In this document: positions 50,586-59,825 of the stretch, in pieces
Numbering within the stretch: position 1 is the first letter of the stretch
Layout: each line of letters begins with the position of its first letter
DNA from: JANOZM01 sp031429355
Lineage (GTDB): Bacteria; Pseudomonadota; Gammaproteobacteria; Burkholderiales; Burkholderiaceae_E
Assembly: GCA_031429355.1 (NCBI GenBank)
Contig: JANOZM010000014.1
Location: 124,001 to 188,000 of the forward strand
Length of the DNA: 64,000 nt
Direction of reading: 5' to 3'
Made by a program: the position numbers and the translations under genes
Notes under the pieces: generated by a model
What the model was told of the DNA's origin: nothing
The model's database searches: none
The model's input: the letters and a program-made list of their open reading frames with translations, nothing else

Positions 50586-50847
50586 TGATCAGCTGCTTAA
50601 TTTCCTCTGGGGTGATGCGGGGAGTGACTTCAGAGCGATCACTTTTCAGCGCTGCAACGTAGTCGTCATACCAACGAACAGCGTTAGCACGATCTTGGGC
50701 CATCGCTTGGATAGCTTGATAGTCATATTCAGACACGACATACGCCACCGTCCGTCCATGGCGAGTTACAGCAACGGGTTCCCGCTGAGCAAGATCAAGG
50801 AGTTCACCAAACCGGCTTTGTGCTTTAACAGCAGTCATAGTAGGCAT
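50569..50847 (-). CDS. Phd/YefM-family antitoxin
   Basis: 92 residues from the ATG at 50847 (a TTG lies one codon earlier). MPTMTAVKAQSRFGELLDLA and EPVAVTRHGRTVAYVVSEYD are the Phd/YefM DNA-binding and dimer region; the C-terminal acidic tail (SEVTPRITPEEIKQL) should cover the toxin active site. A perfect 14-bp palindrome 16 bp upstream is the likely operator. Confidence 0.88.
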   Translation of the reverse strand: MPTMTAVKAQSRFGELLDLAQREPVAVTRHGRTVAYVVSEYDYQAIQAMAQDRANAVRWYDDYVAALKSDRSEVTPRITPEEIKQLINEHRA

Positions 50848-50863
50848 CAACGTATTTCTATGT

Positions 50864-50877
50864 AAATTAGCTAATTT
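50864..50877. promoter_or_regulatory. Operator palindrome of the Phd/PIN module
   Basis: AAATTAGCTAATTT, a perfect 14-bp palindrome, lies just upstream of the antitoxin start and is flanked on both sides by TTTCTAT. Phd-type antitoxins bind such short palindromes over their own promoter. An A/T-rich TATATATT follows, where a -10 or -35 box could sit. Confidence 0.55.
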
Positions 50878-51328
50878 CTATATATTAAGGATTTTCTAAC
50901 GAGAAGCAAGATAAAATTACTAATTCAAAAAACGGCAACAGGTAGTCCGGTAGTACCGAATTGCCAGTATTCATCCGTGCCGTTTGAAAAACTAAAGCAC
51001 CGCGTCCTCGGTTTTTCTCAATAGCAGTTTTGAAAAACCTACGATTTCAAGTCAAAACCATCCATTATTTTTGAATGATCGCGCGTTAATGGTCGCAATC
51101 TGTAGCGAACAGCATATAGACATCATGAAGTCCAAGGAAAGCCGGTGACCGAGTCGAGACTAATCGACGTGCTCTAAAATCGATTTAATTTCAAAAAATC
51201 AGCCAAAGTGATCGCCCGGTAATATTGTTAAAAACTTGGCTAAGAACCCGGTTAAACCCTTAACCAATTTCTTAGCAAACGAATAGGCCAACCTACATTT
51301 GTAGATTGGCTTTCAAGTCAAATGCGGA
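50878..51328. other. Gene-free interval with a repeat and a hairpin
   Basis: No coding frame of note. It contains the right copy of the 28-bp direct repeat (51197-51225) and a 10-bp hairpin, GCCAACCTAC and GTAGATTGGC around ATTT (51287-51310), 19 bp beyond the stop of the PEP-CTERM gene. The hairpin may work as its terminator, although on that strand no T-run follows it. Confidence 0.5.
51197..51225. repeat. Direct repeat, right copy
   Basis: AATCAGCCAAAGTGATCGCC followed by CGGTAATAT. It matches 50043-50070, which is the 3' end of the CsgG-like gene including its stop codon. This suggests that the 1.1 kb between the copies, with the toxin-antitoxin genes, was inserted there. Confidence 0.65.
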
Positions 51329-52129
51329 TCAACTAACTGTAATTTTTTGACGGCGCGTTAGAGCTAAGCCAATGAGCCCGATACCAGCAAGTGCTAGGGT
51401 TGCTGGGACAGGTACGGGCGTTGCGCTGAATTCAATTCGATAAATCGCGGTATCGCCACTAAGACCATTACTAAAAACGTAACCGGCTCCTGTGGTTCGA
51501 CCATTAAACGCGTTTAATTCACCGAAGTTAAAACTAACGACGCCATTTTGTGGGGTACGTTGACCATTTACACCACCTTGAACAAAAGCGGCGTTAGCTG
51601 GGTCAGCCGTTTCCGATCCTGCATCCCAAATTTCGCTAGCGTTTTGATCGATGCTGGTAAAAAGTAACCGACCATTTGTATCAAACAGTTGATATTCCGT
51701 AGGTGAATCATTACCTATAAACAAATCGTTACTTGGCACGACCATTGACGCAAAGGTAAAAAATCGATTAATCATCGTATCGACCCGAAATGTGGCGCTG
51801 GCACTCGCTCCGGCCAGTAGCAAGCCACCAACGGTTCCTAAAGTTGCTGTAGGATCAGCCGCCGCAAAAGCGGGAAACCATGCGTTACCACTGCCGCCTT
51901 CGGCGACCGACACGATTGATGCTGGGGCCGTAGCACCCTCATTAAAAGCATCAAAAGTGCCGTTATTAAAGCCGATTCGCAATGGTGCGAATGCGATGCC
52001 ATTTTGCGGCGCTAAGTTAGTCACTCGCACGGTTACATCGACAGGCATTGCCGCTGCACTTTGAGCAAAGGTTGTAACCGCTGCAAAAACCGCCGTTGCG
52101 GCTATTGTTTTTTTGTTGGGAATTTTCAT
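51329..52129 (-). CDS. Spondin-N domain protein with PEP-CTERM sorting signal
   Basis: 266 residues. A signal peptide ends at SAAA (about residue 27). The middle (VTVRVTNLAPQNG, FAPLRIGFNNGTFDAFNEG, FTFASMVVPSNDLFIGN) matches the spondin N-terminal domain, a calcium-dependent beta-sandwich. The C-terminus is a sorting signal: PVPVPATLALAGIGLIGLAL followed by TRRQK, as in PEP-CTERM proteins handled by exosortase EpsH/XrtA systems. It would be exported and anchored or released as part of the exopolysaccharide matrix. No exosortase gene is in the window. Confidence 0.85.
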   Translation of the reverse strand: MKIPNKKTIAATAVFAAVTTFAQSAAAMPVDVTVRVTNLAPQNGIAFAPLRIGFNNGTFDAFNEGATAPASIVSVAEGGSGNAWFPAFAAADPTATLGTVGGLLLAGASASATFRVDTMINRFFTFASMVVPSNDLFIGNDSPTEYQLFDTNGRLLFTSIDQNASEIWDAGSETADPANAAFVQGGVNGQRTPQNGVVSFNFGELNAFNGRTTGAGYVFSNGLSGDTAIYRIEFSATPVPVPATLALAGIGLIGLALTRRQKITVS

Positions 52130-52201
52130 GGCTGATTGTTCTTTAGGGTTTGTGGAACAACTAGCTTATAAATTGATCGTCGTTAAATCATCACGAAATG
52201 A

Positions 52202-53689
52202 TCACGAAACACTGAGCGGGATTTTTAATTCGAATTGACTGCCTTTTTCTGGCCCGCTGCATTGCGATTTTAAAGCCAACGTTATGTTGTGTAACTGGGC
52301 AATTCGTTGAACAATCGCTAAACCTAGCCCCGTGCTTGCCCGGCCAGACCAGTGGCGAGTAAACACCTGCTTGGTTTGGTCGACAGTCATGCCGCAACCC
52401 GTATCGCAAACACGCACAACATCGACGACATCTTGTCGATCCATCTCGATCCAAATACGACCACCGACCTCTGTAAAACACAGCGCATTATCGAGCAAGT
52501 TTTGAAATAGACGTTCGTACAATCCAATATCACCAATGCATTCAAAATGCTCGGACTCGTTTTGTTTGACTTCGATGGTTAATTTAAGACCAGCAGCATT
52601 TGCCCGTACTTGGTACCCCGCAACAATGTCATGCACCAACTCGCGCAGCGAAAATCGCTCGGAATTAATGACTAAATCCGTCCCATCTAATCGCGCTATT
52701 GTTAGCAAGTCATCAATTCGCTTATTCATTACCGTGCAATGCTTTAAGGCAATTTTCAAGGCCTGTTGCCCAGCTAAAGGCAATTTACTTTCATGGCTAG
52801 CTAGCTCGATATATCCTTGAATACCTGATAGCGGCGTGCGCATATCATGCGAGATGTTGGCGATTAACTCGCGCCGCTGAACATCACTTTGTTTTAGCTG
52901 TTGAAATTGCTCGTCAATCCGCCGTTGCAATTGCACAAACTCTGCATTTAACACAGCCAATTCGCCGCCTTGAGGCACTATAAATTTTGTGCCTTGCTTT
53001 GAGTGTTCAACAATTTTTTGAGTCAACTTTCTTAATGGTCGCGTCAAAAAGTTATAAGCTAACCAGGTCGCTAAAATTCCAACTGTCAATGCTAAAGCAA
53101 TGAAACTAAACCAAACAACAAAGCGTGTGTCGCGTTCTAGTTGTAAAGCGGCCTGACGCGATTGTTCGCCGTAAAGAATGACGTAAAGATAGCCGCTAAC
53201 AATGCCATTGGGTGCCACAACCGGTGCAGCCGAAAAACTACTCTTAGCATTTGCGAATCGCGGATCATCTCCTAGGATGGGTTCTGCGAAAGGTTGAGCA
53301 TTTCTACCCAAAAAAGCTCGAATTGGGACTAAATCGATCACCTCTCGCTGAACCGCATTGCCCTCCAATGCATGCGAAATAACTTTGCCTTCGGTGTTTA
53401 ACAAATATAGCTCTACCGAAGGGTTAACAGTCATCGTGTCCATTGCTAAATCCTTCATTAGCGCATGATCGACAGCCCCGCTATTTTGAATTAGCGGTCG
53501 CCCCAAATGCTCGACAATATATTGCGCCAACGAGTAATTTAACCGCTGCGCCCACGTAACAATAGTAGTCCGTTGGAATTCGTAGGCCAGCACGGAAAGT
53601 GAGGCAATACCAAGCAAAACCAAACCGGCCGCTAAAAGTCCGATGCGTATGTGCAGACCATTAAGGTGCTTCGTTAAAGTTGCGGACAT
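52202..53689 (-). CDS. Sensor histidine kinase
   Basis: I take the ATG at 53689 (MSATLTKHLNGLHIRIGLL); the frame opens at 53713, but that overlaps the regulator gene further. Membrane helices near the N-terminus and before HAMP enclose a periplasmic sensor of about 140 residues. HAMP is RPLRKLTQKIVEHSK, the phosphorylated His is in NISHDMRTPLSGIQGYIE, and the ATP lid is DTGCGMTVDQTKQ with GRASTGLGLAIVQR. It forms a pair with the upstream OmpR-type regulator; its signal is unknown. Confidence 0.88.
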   Translation of the reverse strand: MSATLTKHLNGLHIRIGLLAAGLVLLGIASLSVLAYEFQRTTIVTWAQRLNYSLAQYIVEHLGRPLIQNSGAVDHALMKDLAMDTMTVNPSVELYLLNTEGKVISHALEGNAVQREVIDLVPIRAFLGRNAQPFAEPILGDDPRFANAKSSFSAAPVVAPNGIVSGYLYVILYGEQSRQAALQLERDTRFVVWFSFIALALTVGILATWLAYNFLTRPLRKLTQKIVEHSKQGTKFIVPQGGELAVLNAEFVQLQRRIDEQFQQLKQSDVQRRELIANISHDMRTPLSGIQGYIELASHESKLPLAGQQALKIALKHCTVMNKRIDDLLTIARLDGTDLVINSERFSLRELVHDIVAGYQVRANAAGLKLTIEVKQNESEHFECIGDIGLYERLFQNLLDNALCFTEVGGRIWIEMDRQDVVDVVRVCDTGCGMTVDQTKQVFTRHWSGRASTGLGLAIVQRIAQLHNITLALKSQCSGPEKGSQFELKIPLSVS

Positions 53690-54435
53690 TCGAATCGATA
53701 GCCCGATCCCCAAGCGGTTTGAATATAGATCCGATCGGGATCGGCTTCGGTTAACTTTGCACGTAACCGATTAATGTGAGAGTTAACGGTGTGCTCAAAC
53801 CCATCATAAGCGTTGCCCCATACGCGTTGCAACAACTGCTCTCTAGAAAAAAGCACACCAGGGGCACTGGCCATTACCCACAGTATTCCCCATTCTTTTG
53901 GGGTTAAATTCAAATCTCGCCCACCTATCGAGGCTTGCATCTTTGCATCGTCAATACACAGCTCCCCAAATATCAACGTGTTTTTTGATTGGGGAGAAAC
54001 TAATTTTTCATTTTTGAGTTGCGTTGCCAACATAAACTGCTCGCGTCGCAATAAGGCCCGAACCCGCGCTTGTAGGGGTAACAAACTAAACGGTTTAGTA
54101 ACGTAGTCGTCAGCCCCTAACTGCAGGCCCAAAACTTGATCGAATTCGCTTCGCATCGCCGTTAAAAATAAAACTGGCGTGTAAATTTCTTTAGCGCGCA
54201 GCTGACGGCAAAGGTTAAAACCACTTAATTTGGGTAAGTTAACATCGAGCACCAACAAGTCGAATTTATTTTGTGTAGCAAATTCAAGCCCTTGCGCGCC
54301 ATCGCTAGCTTGCGTGACTTTGGCGGGCAGGCTGCTTAAGCCGCGGTCAACCAACAGTCGTAAGTCAGCCTCGTCTTCAACGACCAAGATTTTCGGCATG
54401 TCCACCGATTTCAGTTGGGAATGTGACGCTAGCAT
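53674..54435 (-). CDS. OmpR-type response regulator
   Basis: 253 residues; the ATG at 54396 (MPKILVVEDEADLRLLV) may be the true start, as the first 13 residues before it are unusual. The receiver has the acidic pair in VVEDEAD, the phospho-acceptor in LLVLDVNLPKLSG, and Lys in YVTKPFSLLPL. The DNA-binding wing is LNLTPKEWGILWVMASAPG and EHTVNSHINRLRAKLTE. It overlaps its kinase gene by 16 bp. Targets are unknown; the neighbouring PEP-CTERM gene is a candidate. Confidence 0.9.
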   Translation of the reverse strand: MLASHSQLKSVDMPKILVVEDEADLRLLVDRGLSSLPAKVTQASDGAQGLEFATQNKFDLLVLDVNLPKLSGFNLCRQLRAKEIYTPVLFLTAMRSEFDQVLGLQLGADDYVTKPFSLLPLQARVRALLRREQFMLATQLKNEKLVSPQSKNTLIFGELCIDDAKMQASIGGRDLNLTPKEWGILWVMASAPGVLFSREQLLQRVWGNAYDGFEHTVNSHINRLRAKLTEADPDRIYIQTAWGSGYRFECPQL

Positions 54436-54488
54436 TGCAGCCTCCGATGCAGATCGGTGGCAGTTGGGGCGGCAACCTTACAAAGGCA

Positions 54489-57173
54489 TTAGGCTAACTT
54501 TGAGACTAGCTCTAAAATGCTCTGTGCGTCGACCTTAAAATATTTACGTAATTCCGAGCGAGTGTCGCTGCGCCCAAAGCCATCAGTCCCCAGCGTTTTA
54601 AATTTTCGCCCATCAGGAATGAATTCGCGGACAGATTCGGGCACGGCGCGAACATAATCGGTTGCAGCAACAATTGGGCCACGGGTGTTACCAAGCACCT
54701 TGGCAATCCAATCTTGCGAGCGGGCTAATTCGCTCCAACTGGTTACGCTGACGATATCAACACAATAGTCTTGCTGCGCTAAAGCATCGGCCGCTTTGAG
54801 GACCTCGGTAAATATTGCACCCGATCCCATTAACGTAACAAATTTAATTGTTCCGGTGCCGCGACGCTCGAAGTGGTAGCAACCTTGGAGAACACCAGAG
54901 CGTACGCTCGCAACTCTATTGTCGTCTTTATCCTGATCACGTCCGCCTATTGCAGCAGCAGGCAAACTTGGCTGAGCATAGTTTTCATTCATTAACGTAA
55001 TGTAATAAAAAACATCCTTTTGCTCGACCAACATTTCTTGCATACCAGCGTCGACAATAATTGCTAATTCAAACGCAAACGCCGGATCGTAGGCTTTGCA
55101 ATTAGGGATGGTAGCGGCAACTAGGTGGCTAGTGCCATCCTGATGCTGCAAGCCCTCGCCGCTTAGCGTTGTGCGGCCCGACGTTGCGCCTAACAAAAAG
55201 CCGCGCGAACGTTGATCGGCCGCCGCCCAAATTGCATCGCCGACTCGCTGAAAACCAAACATGCTGTAGTAAATGTAAAATGGCAACATGGCTAAACCAT
55301 GCACGCTATAACTGGTAGCGGCGGCGGTCCAACTAGCAATTGCACCGGCCTCCGAAATACCTTCCTCAAGAATTTGTCCGTCCATGGCTTCGCGGTACGA
55401 CAGCACCGAGCCAATGTCTTCAGGCGAATATTTTTGACCCACGCTTGAATAAATGCCGACTTGCTTAAACAAGTTTGCCATACCAAATGTACGCGCCTCA
55501 TCGGCAACAATAGGCACAATACGTGGGCCTAACTCGGGCTCTTTAAGCAAGGCACCAAGCAAGCGCACAAACGCCATAGTCGTAGACATTTCTTTACCAT
55601 CGGCCTGCAACGCGAATTGTGCGTAACTGGCGCCACCGATGTTAATGCTTGGTATGTTTACAATCGCTGCTTTTGTATTACGCTTCGGCAAATAGCCACC
55701 AAGGTTTTTACGCGCTTGAACTAAATAGCGCATTTCGGCACTATCGTTGGCGGGCTTGTAAAAACTTAAGGTTTTAGCTTGCTCATCGGTTAGTGGTAAA
55801 TCGAAGCGATTGCGATAAGCAATTAATTCATCTTCGTCTAACTTTTTTTGGCTATGCGTGGTCATTTTGCCTTGACCCGCTTTACCCATGCCATAGCCTT
55901 TTTTGGTTTGGGCCAAAATGACGGTGGGTTGGCCTTTGTGTTTTGCAGCAGCGGCGTAGGCGGCGTATATTTTTACTAAGTCATGTCCGCCACGTTTTAA
56001 GCGATCAATTTGCTCATCGGTCATTCCTTGCGCAAGAGCAGCAAGCTCGGGGTTTTGCCCGAAAAAAGTTTCGCGATTGTAACGACCATCTTTGGCCGCA
56101 AATGTTTGCATTTGCCCATCGACTGTTTGCGAAAAGGCTTTTACCAATGCGCCGTGAATATCACGCGCAAACAGCCCATCCCAATCGCTTCCCCAGACCA
56201 ACTTCACCACGTTCCAACCAGCACCAGAAAACAATCGCTCTAGTTCATCAATGATGCGCCCATTGCCCCGTACGGGTCCATCTAGGCGTTGCAAGTTGCA
56301 ATTAACGACCCACACAAGATTGTCTAATCCTTCGCGCGAAGCCAGAGTCAAGGCACTCATGCTTTCGGGCTCATCCATTTCGCCGTCACCAAAAATACCC
56401 CACACTTTGCGTGCATCGCAATTAAGTAAGTTGCGATGCGTTAGGTAACGCATAAAGCGCGCATGGTAAATACTGCTAATGGGGCCTATGCCCATCGACC
56501 CTGTGGGAAATTGCCAAAAGTCGGGCATTAACCAAGGATGCGGATAACTACTTAAACCGCGTGCACCATGCTCCGGTGCTTGAATTTCACGGCGATAAAA
56601 ATTTAAGTCATGCTCACTTAAACGGCCTTCTAAGTAAGCACGAGCATAAACGCCCGGAGCACTATGCGGTTGATAAAACACCAAATCACCGCCGTGCTCG
56701 TCGCCTGCATCTAGGTCACGCGCTTTAAAAAAATGATTGTTGCCCACCTCAAATAAATCGGCCGCGCTAGCGTAGCTGGCAATGTGCCCGCCCAATTCAC
56801 CGTAGGCTGCGTTAGCTCGCGCCACCATTGCTAATGCGTTCCAGCGAATTAGCGAGCCTAATTTTTCTTCAATTGCTAAGTCGCCAGGAAACGCGGCTTG
56901 TTGCGATACATCGATAGTGTTCACATACGGCGTGGTCAGTTCGGGCTGCCAACCAATGCGTTTTTGTCGAGCTAATGCAACCAAACCATCTAATAATTGC
57001 TTGGCCCGTATTGGTCCTTCGATGGGGCCATATTGCTCGATGATGGAGTTAAACGCATCGCGCCACTCTTGCGTTTCGGTTGGATCAATATCCGAACGAT
57101 TCGATTGATCATGAAGCTGTTGGTTGCTTTGAGTCATAGCGGGTAAATAGCGGCGGTCGGTGTCTGCGTTCAT
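54489..57173 (-). CDS. aceE: Pyruvate dehydrogenase E1 component (homodimeric)
   Basis: 894 residues, full length. The thiamine diphosphate motif is GIFGDGEMDEPESM; DGPVRGNGRIIDELE, HSQKKLDEDELIAYRNRF and FYIYYSMFGFQRVGD are characteristic of AceE. It decarboxylates pyruvate and passes the acetyl group to the lipoyl E2. Usually aceF and lpd follow; here the next gene is a response regulator, so the E2 and E3 genes are elsewhere. The first 12 residues before MTQSNQQL may not be translated. A divergent Lrp/AsnC gene lies 107 bp upstream. Confidence 0.93.
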   Translation of the reverse strand: MNADTDRRYLPAMTQSNQQLHDQSNRSDIDPTETQEWRDAFNSIIEQYGPIEGPIRAKQLLDGLVALARQKRIGWQPELTTPYVNTIDVSQQAAFPGDLAIEEKLGSLIRWNALAMVARANAAYGELGGHIASYASAADLFEVGNNHFFKARDLDAGDEHGGDLVFYQPHSAPGVYARAYLEGRLSEHDLNFYRREIQAPEHGARGLSSYPHPWLMPDFWQFPTGSMGIGPISSIYHARFMRYLTHRNLLNCDARKVWGIFGDGEMDEPESMSALTLASREGLDNLVWVVNCNLQRLDGPVRGNGRIIDELERLFSGAGWNVVKLVWGSDWDGLFARDIHGALVKAFSQTVDGQMQTFAAKDGRYNRETFFGQNPELAALAQGMTDEQIDRLKRGGHDLVKIYAAYAAAAKHKGQPTVILAQTKKGYGMGKAGQGKMTTHSQKKLDEDELIAYRNRFDLPLTDEQAKTLSFYKPANDSAEMRYLVQARKNLGGYLPKRNTKAAIVNIPSINIGGASYAQFALQADGKEMSTTMAFVRLLGALLKEPELGPRIVPIVADEARTFGMANLFKQVGIYSSVGQKYSPEDIGSVLSYREAMDGQILEEGISEAGAIASWTAAATSYSVHGLAMLPFYIYYSMFGFQRVGDAIWAAADQRSRGFLLGATSGRTTLSGEGLQHQDGTSHLVAATIPNCKAYDPAFAFELAIIVDAGMQEMLVEQKDVFYYITLMNENYAQPSLPAAAIGGRDQDKDDNRVASVRSGVLQGCYHFERRGTGTIKFVTLMGSGAIFTEVLKAADALAQQDYCVDIVSVTSWSELARSQDWIAKVLGNTRGPIVAATDYVRAVPESVREFIPDGRKFKTLGTDGFGRSDTRSELRKYFKVDAQSILELVSKLA

Positions 57174-57221
57174 GTAGTTAGTGTAACGAATAGCTTACAA
57201 AATGAGCTACTGATAATCATT

Positions 57222-57253
57222 GCTAATTATTAGCAGAGCGGCATAAAATGCCG
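57222..57253. promoter_or_regulatory. Two palindromes between aceE and the Lrp-type gene
   Basis: GCTAATTATTAGC (57222-57234) is a perfect 13-bp palindrome, preceded by TGATAATCAT. CGGCATAAAATGCCG (57239-57253) is a perfect 6-bp inverted repeat around AAA. Both lie in the 107-bp divergent region and are likely operators, most probably for the adjacent Lrp/AsnC protein; the first also has a faint Fur-box look. Confidence 0.45.
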
Positions 57254-57280
57254 TAAATATACAAAAGAAAGGCACAAACA

Positions 57281-57754
57281 ATGCAATTCGATCTTGACGC
57301 CACCGATTTAAGAATTCTTGCTACGCTGCAAAAAGACGGCAGTTTAAGCAATGTCGACCTAGCAAAAGTAGTACACCTAAGCCCGTCGCCTTGCCTAGCG
57401 CGAGTAAAAGCACTAGAGGCGCGCGGCGTGATTCAACGCTACGTTGCTTTAGTCAATGCGGCCGCTGTGGGCCTTGGTTTAAATGTGTTCATTAACATCA
57501 GCCTAAAATCGCAAGGTAAAAAAGCACTATTAGAATTTGAAAGTAAGATTGCCGAGCACGACGAAGTAATGGAATGCTATTTGATGACCGGTGATAGTGA
57601 TTATTTAATTCGCGTTGCGGTGGCCGATATCGGCGCTCTTGAGCGATTTATTTTGGATCAATTAACACCTATTTCTGGCATCGAAAAAATTCGATCCAGT
57701 TTTGCTTTGAAGCAAGTTCGCTATAAAACAGCGTTGCCGTTGCCCCAAGCTTGA
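57281..57754 (+). CDS. Lrp/AsnC-family transcriptional regulator
   Basis: 157 residues. DATDLRILATLQKDGSLSNV and VVHLSPSPCLARVKALEARG form the winged helix of Lrp/AsnC proteins; the C-terminal RAM domain includes VMECYLMTGDSDYLIRVAV, which binds amino acids or keto acids and builds octamers. It is divergent from aceE, so control of pyruvate dehydrogenase in response to an amino acid or pyruvate is plausible (inference). It ends 1 bp before the convergent ppk stop. Confidence 0.9.
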   Translation: MQFDLDATDLRILATLQKDGSLSNVDLAKVVHLSPSPCLARVKALEARGVIQRYVALVNAAAVGLGLNVFINISLKSQGKKALLEFESKIAEHDEVMECYLMTGDSDYLIRVAVADIGALERFILDQLTPISGIEKIRSSFALKQVRYKTALPLPQA

Positions 57755-57755
57755 G

Positions 57756-59792
57756 CTAAATCGGCTTTCCAGCCAACGCTTGCTGCGGAGTAATCGCTTT
57801 TGCATTGGCGCTCTTGAGGTGGCTGTATTTTCCGTTGCCATCCATTGACCAAACACCTAGCTCATTTTTTAAGTAAACAAGTAGGCCTTCATCAAGCACA
57901 CGTTTCTTAATTTTCGGATCGAGAATAGGGCAAGCAATTTCAACGCGCCTAAAAAAGTTACGGTCCATCCAATCGCACGATGCGATGTAAACCAAATCTT
58001 TTCCGGCAGCGTGGAAGTGAAAAATTCGACTGTGTTCTAGAAAACGACCAACGACCGAACGCACCGAAATATTTTCGGACATGCCCTTAACGCCAGGGCG
58101 CAACGCGCAAACTCCGCGCACAATTAAATCGATTTTAACGCCCGCATTGCTTGCCTCGTACAAAGCTTCAATTACGTCCTCTTCTAGCAGCGAATTCATT
58201 TTGGCAATAATTCGAGCTGGCTTTGCTTTCAGCGCTTGTGCGGCTTCGAACTTAATTGCTTTTACAACATTCGCATGCAAATGTGTTGGGGCCAACCAAA
58301 GATGGTTTAGTGGTTTGTTCCTACCAGCACCCGTTAATCGACGAAAGACTTCGTGAACATCGTCGCAAATTGCCTCGTTGGCCGTAAACACACCAAAGTC
58401 TTCATACAATTTTGCGGTTCGCGGATGGTAGTTACCAGTACCAATATGCGAATAACGACGCAACACTTTACCCTCGCGGCGTATCACTTGGGCTAACTTA
58501 GCATGCGTTTTTAAACCAACGACGCCATACACAACATGCGCCCCAACTCGCTCTAACCGGTCGGCCCAATCTACGTTAGTTTGCTCATCAAAACGCGCCA
58601 TCAATTCTAGGACAACGGTGACTTCTTTACCCTCTTTGGCTGCAGCAACTAACGCTTCCATCAATTGCGAATCCGCGCCGGTACGGTAAATAGTTTGCTT
58701 AATTGCAACGACACGATCATCGGTAGCGGCCGATCGCAAAAAGTCCATCACTGGTGCAAACGACTCGTACGGGTGATGCACTAAAACGTCTTTACGACGA
58801 ATCGCAGCGAACAAATCGCGCTTATCAAATGCAGCCGGATTTAATGGCAAAAACGGCTGGTACTTTAGCGATTTAAGTGGAACCATATCGGGTACTTGCT
58901 GCAACCGCATAAGGTTTACTGGACCATCAACAGAATATACATCAGCGAGCGTTAAATTAAATTGTGATACTAGAAACTGAGTCATCTCCGGTGGCATATC
59001 GTTAGATACCTCTAGCCGAACCGGATGACCAAAGTTGCGCTCGGATAATTCATCTTCGATTGCGTCGCGTAAATCAGTAACATTAGAATCATCAAGATCG
59101 AGTTCGCTATCGCGAGTTACGCGAAATTGGTAGGTTTGATTTTTCGCTCCAGACTTCACTCGCCCGGGAAACAGTTCATCCACAAACCCACGAACAATTG
59201 AGGTTAACAAAATAAGCCCGTGTTTTTTAGAGCCTGCTTTTTGCGGAACAACTAAGACCCGAGGCAACGAGCGAGGCGCACCGATAACACCATACTGAGC
59301 AGCTCGCCCAAACGAATCAACGCCTGAAAGCTCTACAATAAAATTTAAACTCTTGTTATAAATGCGCGGAAACGGATGGGCCCCATCAAGCGCTACAGGT
59401 GTTAACAATGGTTCGATTTGCTCGTTAAACACTTGCAAGGCCCAAGCCCGCATTGGTTTGGTCCATTTGGCAGAAGGAAAAAATTCTATACCTTGCTTGC
59501 CCAATGTCGGCAAAATCTCATTATTAAGAATTTCGTATTGCTTAGCCACAAGGGCTTGAGCTCTTTCGCCTACTTGAACCAACTGCTCTTTTGCGAGATC
59601 GGCCTCGGGGCCATGCAGGGCCAAAGTGCGTTTTAATGAAGCAACGCGAACTTCGAAGAATTCGTCCAAATTGCTACTAACAATCGCCAAAAAGCGCAGC
59701 CGCTCCAATAGTGGGACACTGGGGTCTTGGCTCTGATAGAGTACGCGTTCGTTAAACGCTAAAATTCCGAGTTCGCGGTTGAGAAAAGGCAT
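57756..59792 (-). CDS. ppk1: Polyphosphate kinase 1
   Basis: 678 residues, the normal length. FLNRELGILAFNERVLYQS is the family start, KQTIYRTGADSQLMEAL and ELMARFDEQTNVDWADRLE are in the catalytic part, and the phosphorylated His is in YSHIGTGNYHPRTAKLYED. It reversibly polymerises the gamma phosphate of ATP into polyphosphate at the membrane. It is divergent from the exopolyphosphatase gene, with only 33 bp between the two starts. Confidence 0.95.
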   Translation of the reverse strand: MPFLNRELGILAFNERVLYQSQDPSVPLLERLRFLAIVSSNLDEFFEVRVASLKRTLALHGPEADLAKEQLVQVGERAQALVAKQYEILNNEILPTLGKQGIEFFPSAKWTKPMRAWALQVFNEQIEPLLTPVALDGAHPFPRIYNKSLNFIVELSGVDSFGRAAQYGVIGAPRSLPRVLVVPQKAGSKKHGLILLTSIVRGFVDELFPGRVKSGAKNQTYQFRVTRDSELDLDDSNVTDLRDAIEDELSERNFGHPVRLEVSNDMPPEMTQFLVSQFNLTLADVYSVDGPVNLMRLQQVPDMVPLKSLKYQPFLPLNPAAFDKRDLFAAIRRKDVLVHHPYESFAPVMDFLRSAATDDRVVAIKQTIYRTGADSQLMEALVAAAKEGKEVTVVLELMARFDEQTNVDWADRLERVGAHVVYGVVGLKTHAKLAQVIRREGKVLRRYSHIGTGNYHPRTAKLYEDFGVFTANEAICDDVHEVFRRLTGAGRNKPLNHLWLAPTHLHANVVKAIKFEAAQALKAKPARIIAKMNSLLEEDVIEALYEASNAGVKIDLIVRGVCALRPGVKGMSENISVRSVVGRFLEHSRIFHFHAAGKDLVYIASCDWMDRNFFRRVEIACPILDPKIKKRVLDEGLLVYLKNELGVWSMDGNGKYSHLKSANAKAITPQQALAGKPI

Positions 59793-59825
59793 TCGAGGAA
59801 TGTACTTCAGAAATATGACAAATTA

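Noticed and set aside
57222..57234. A Fur box in front of aceE
   Set aside because: TGATAATCAT is only half of the consensus and the symmetric part is a different palindrome; an Lrp-type operator is more likely given the neighbour.
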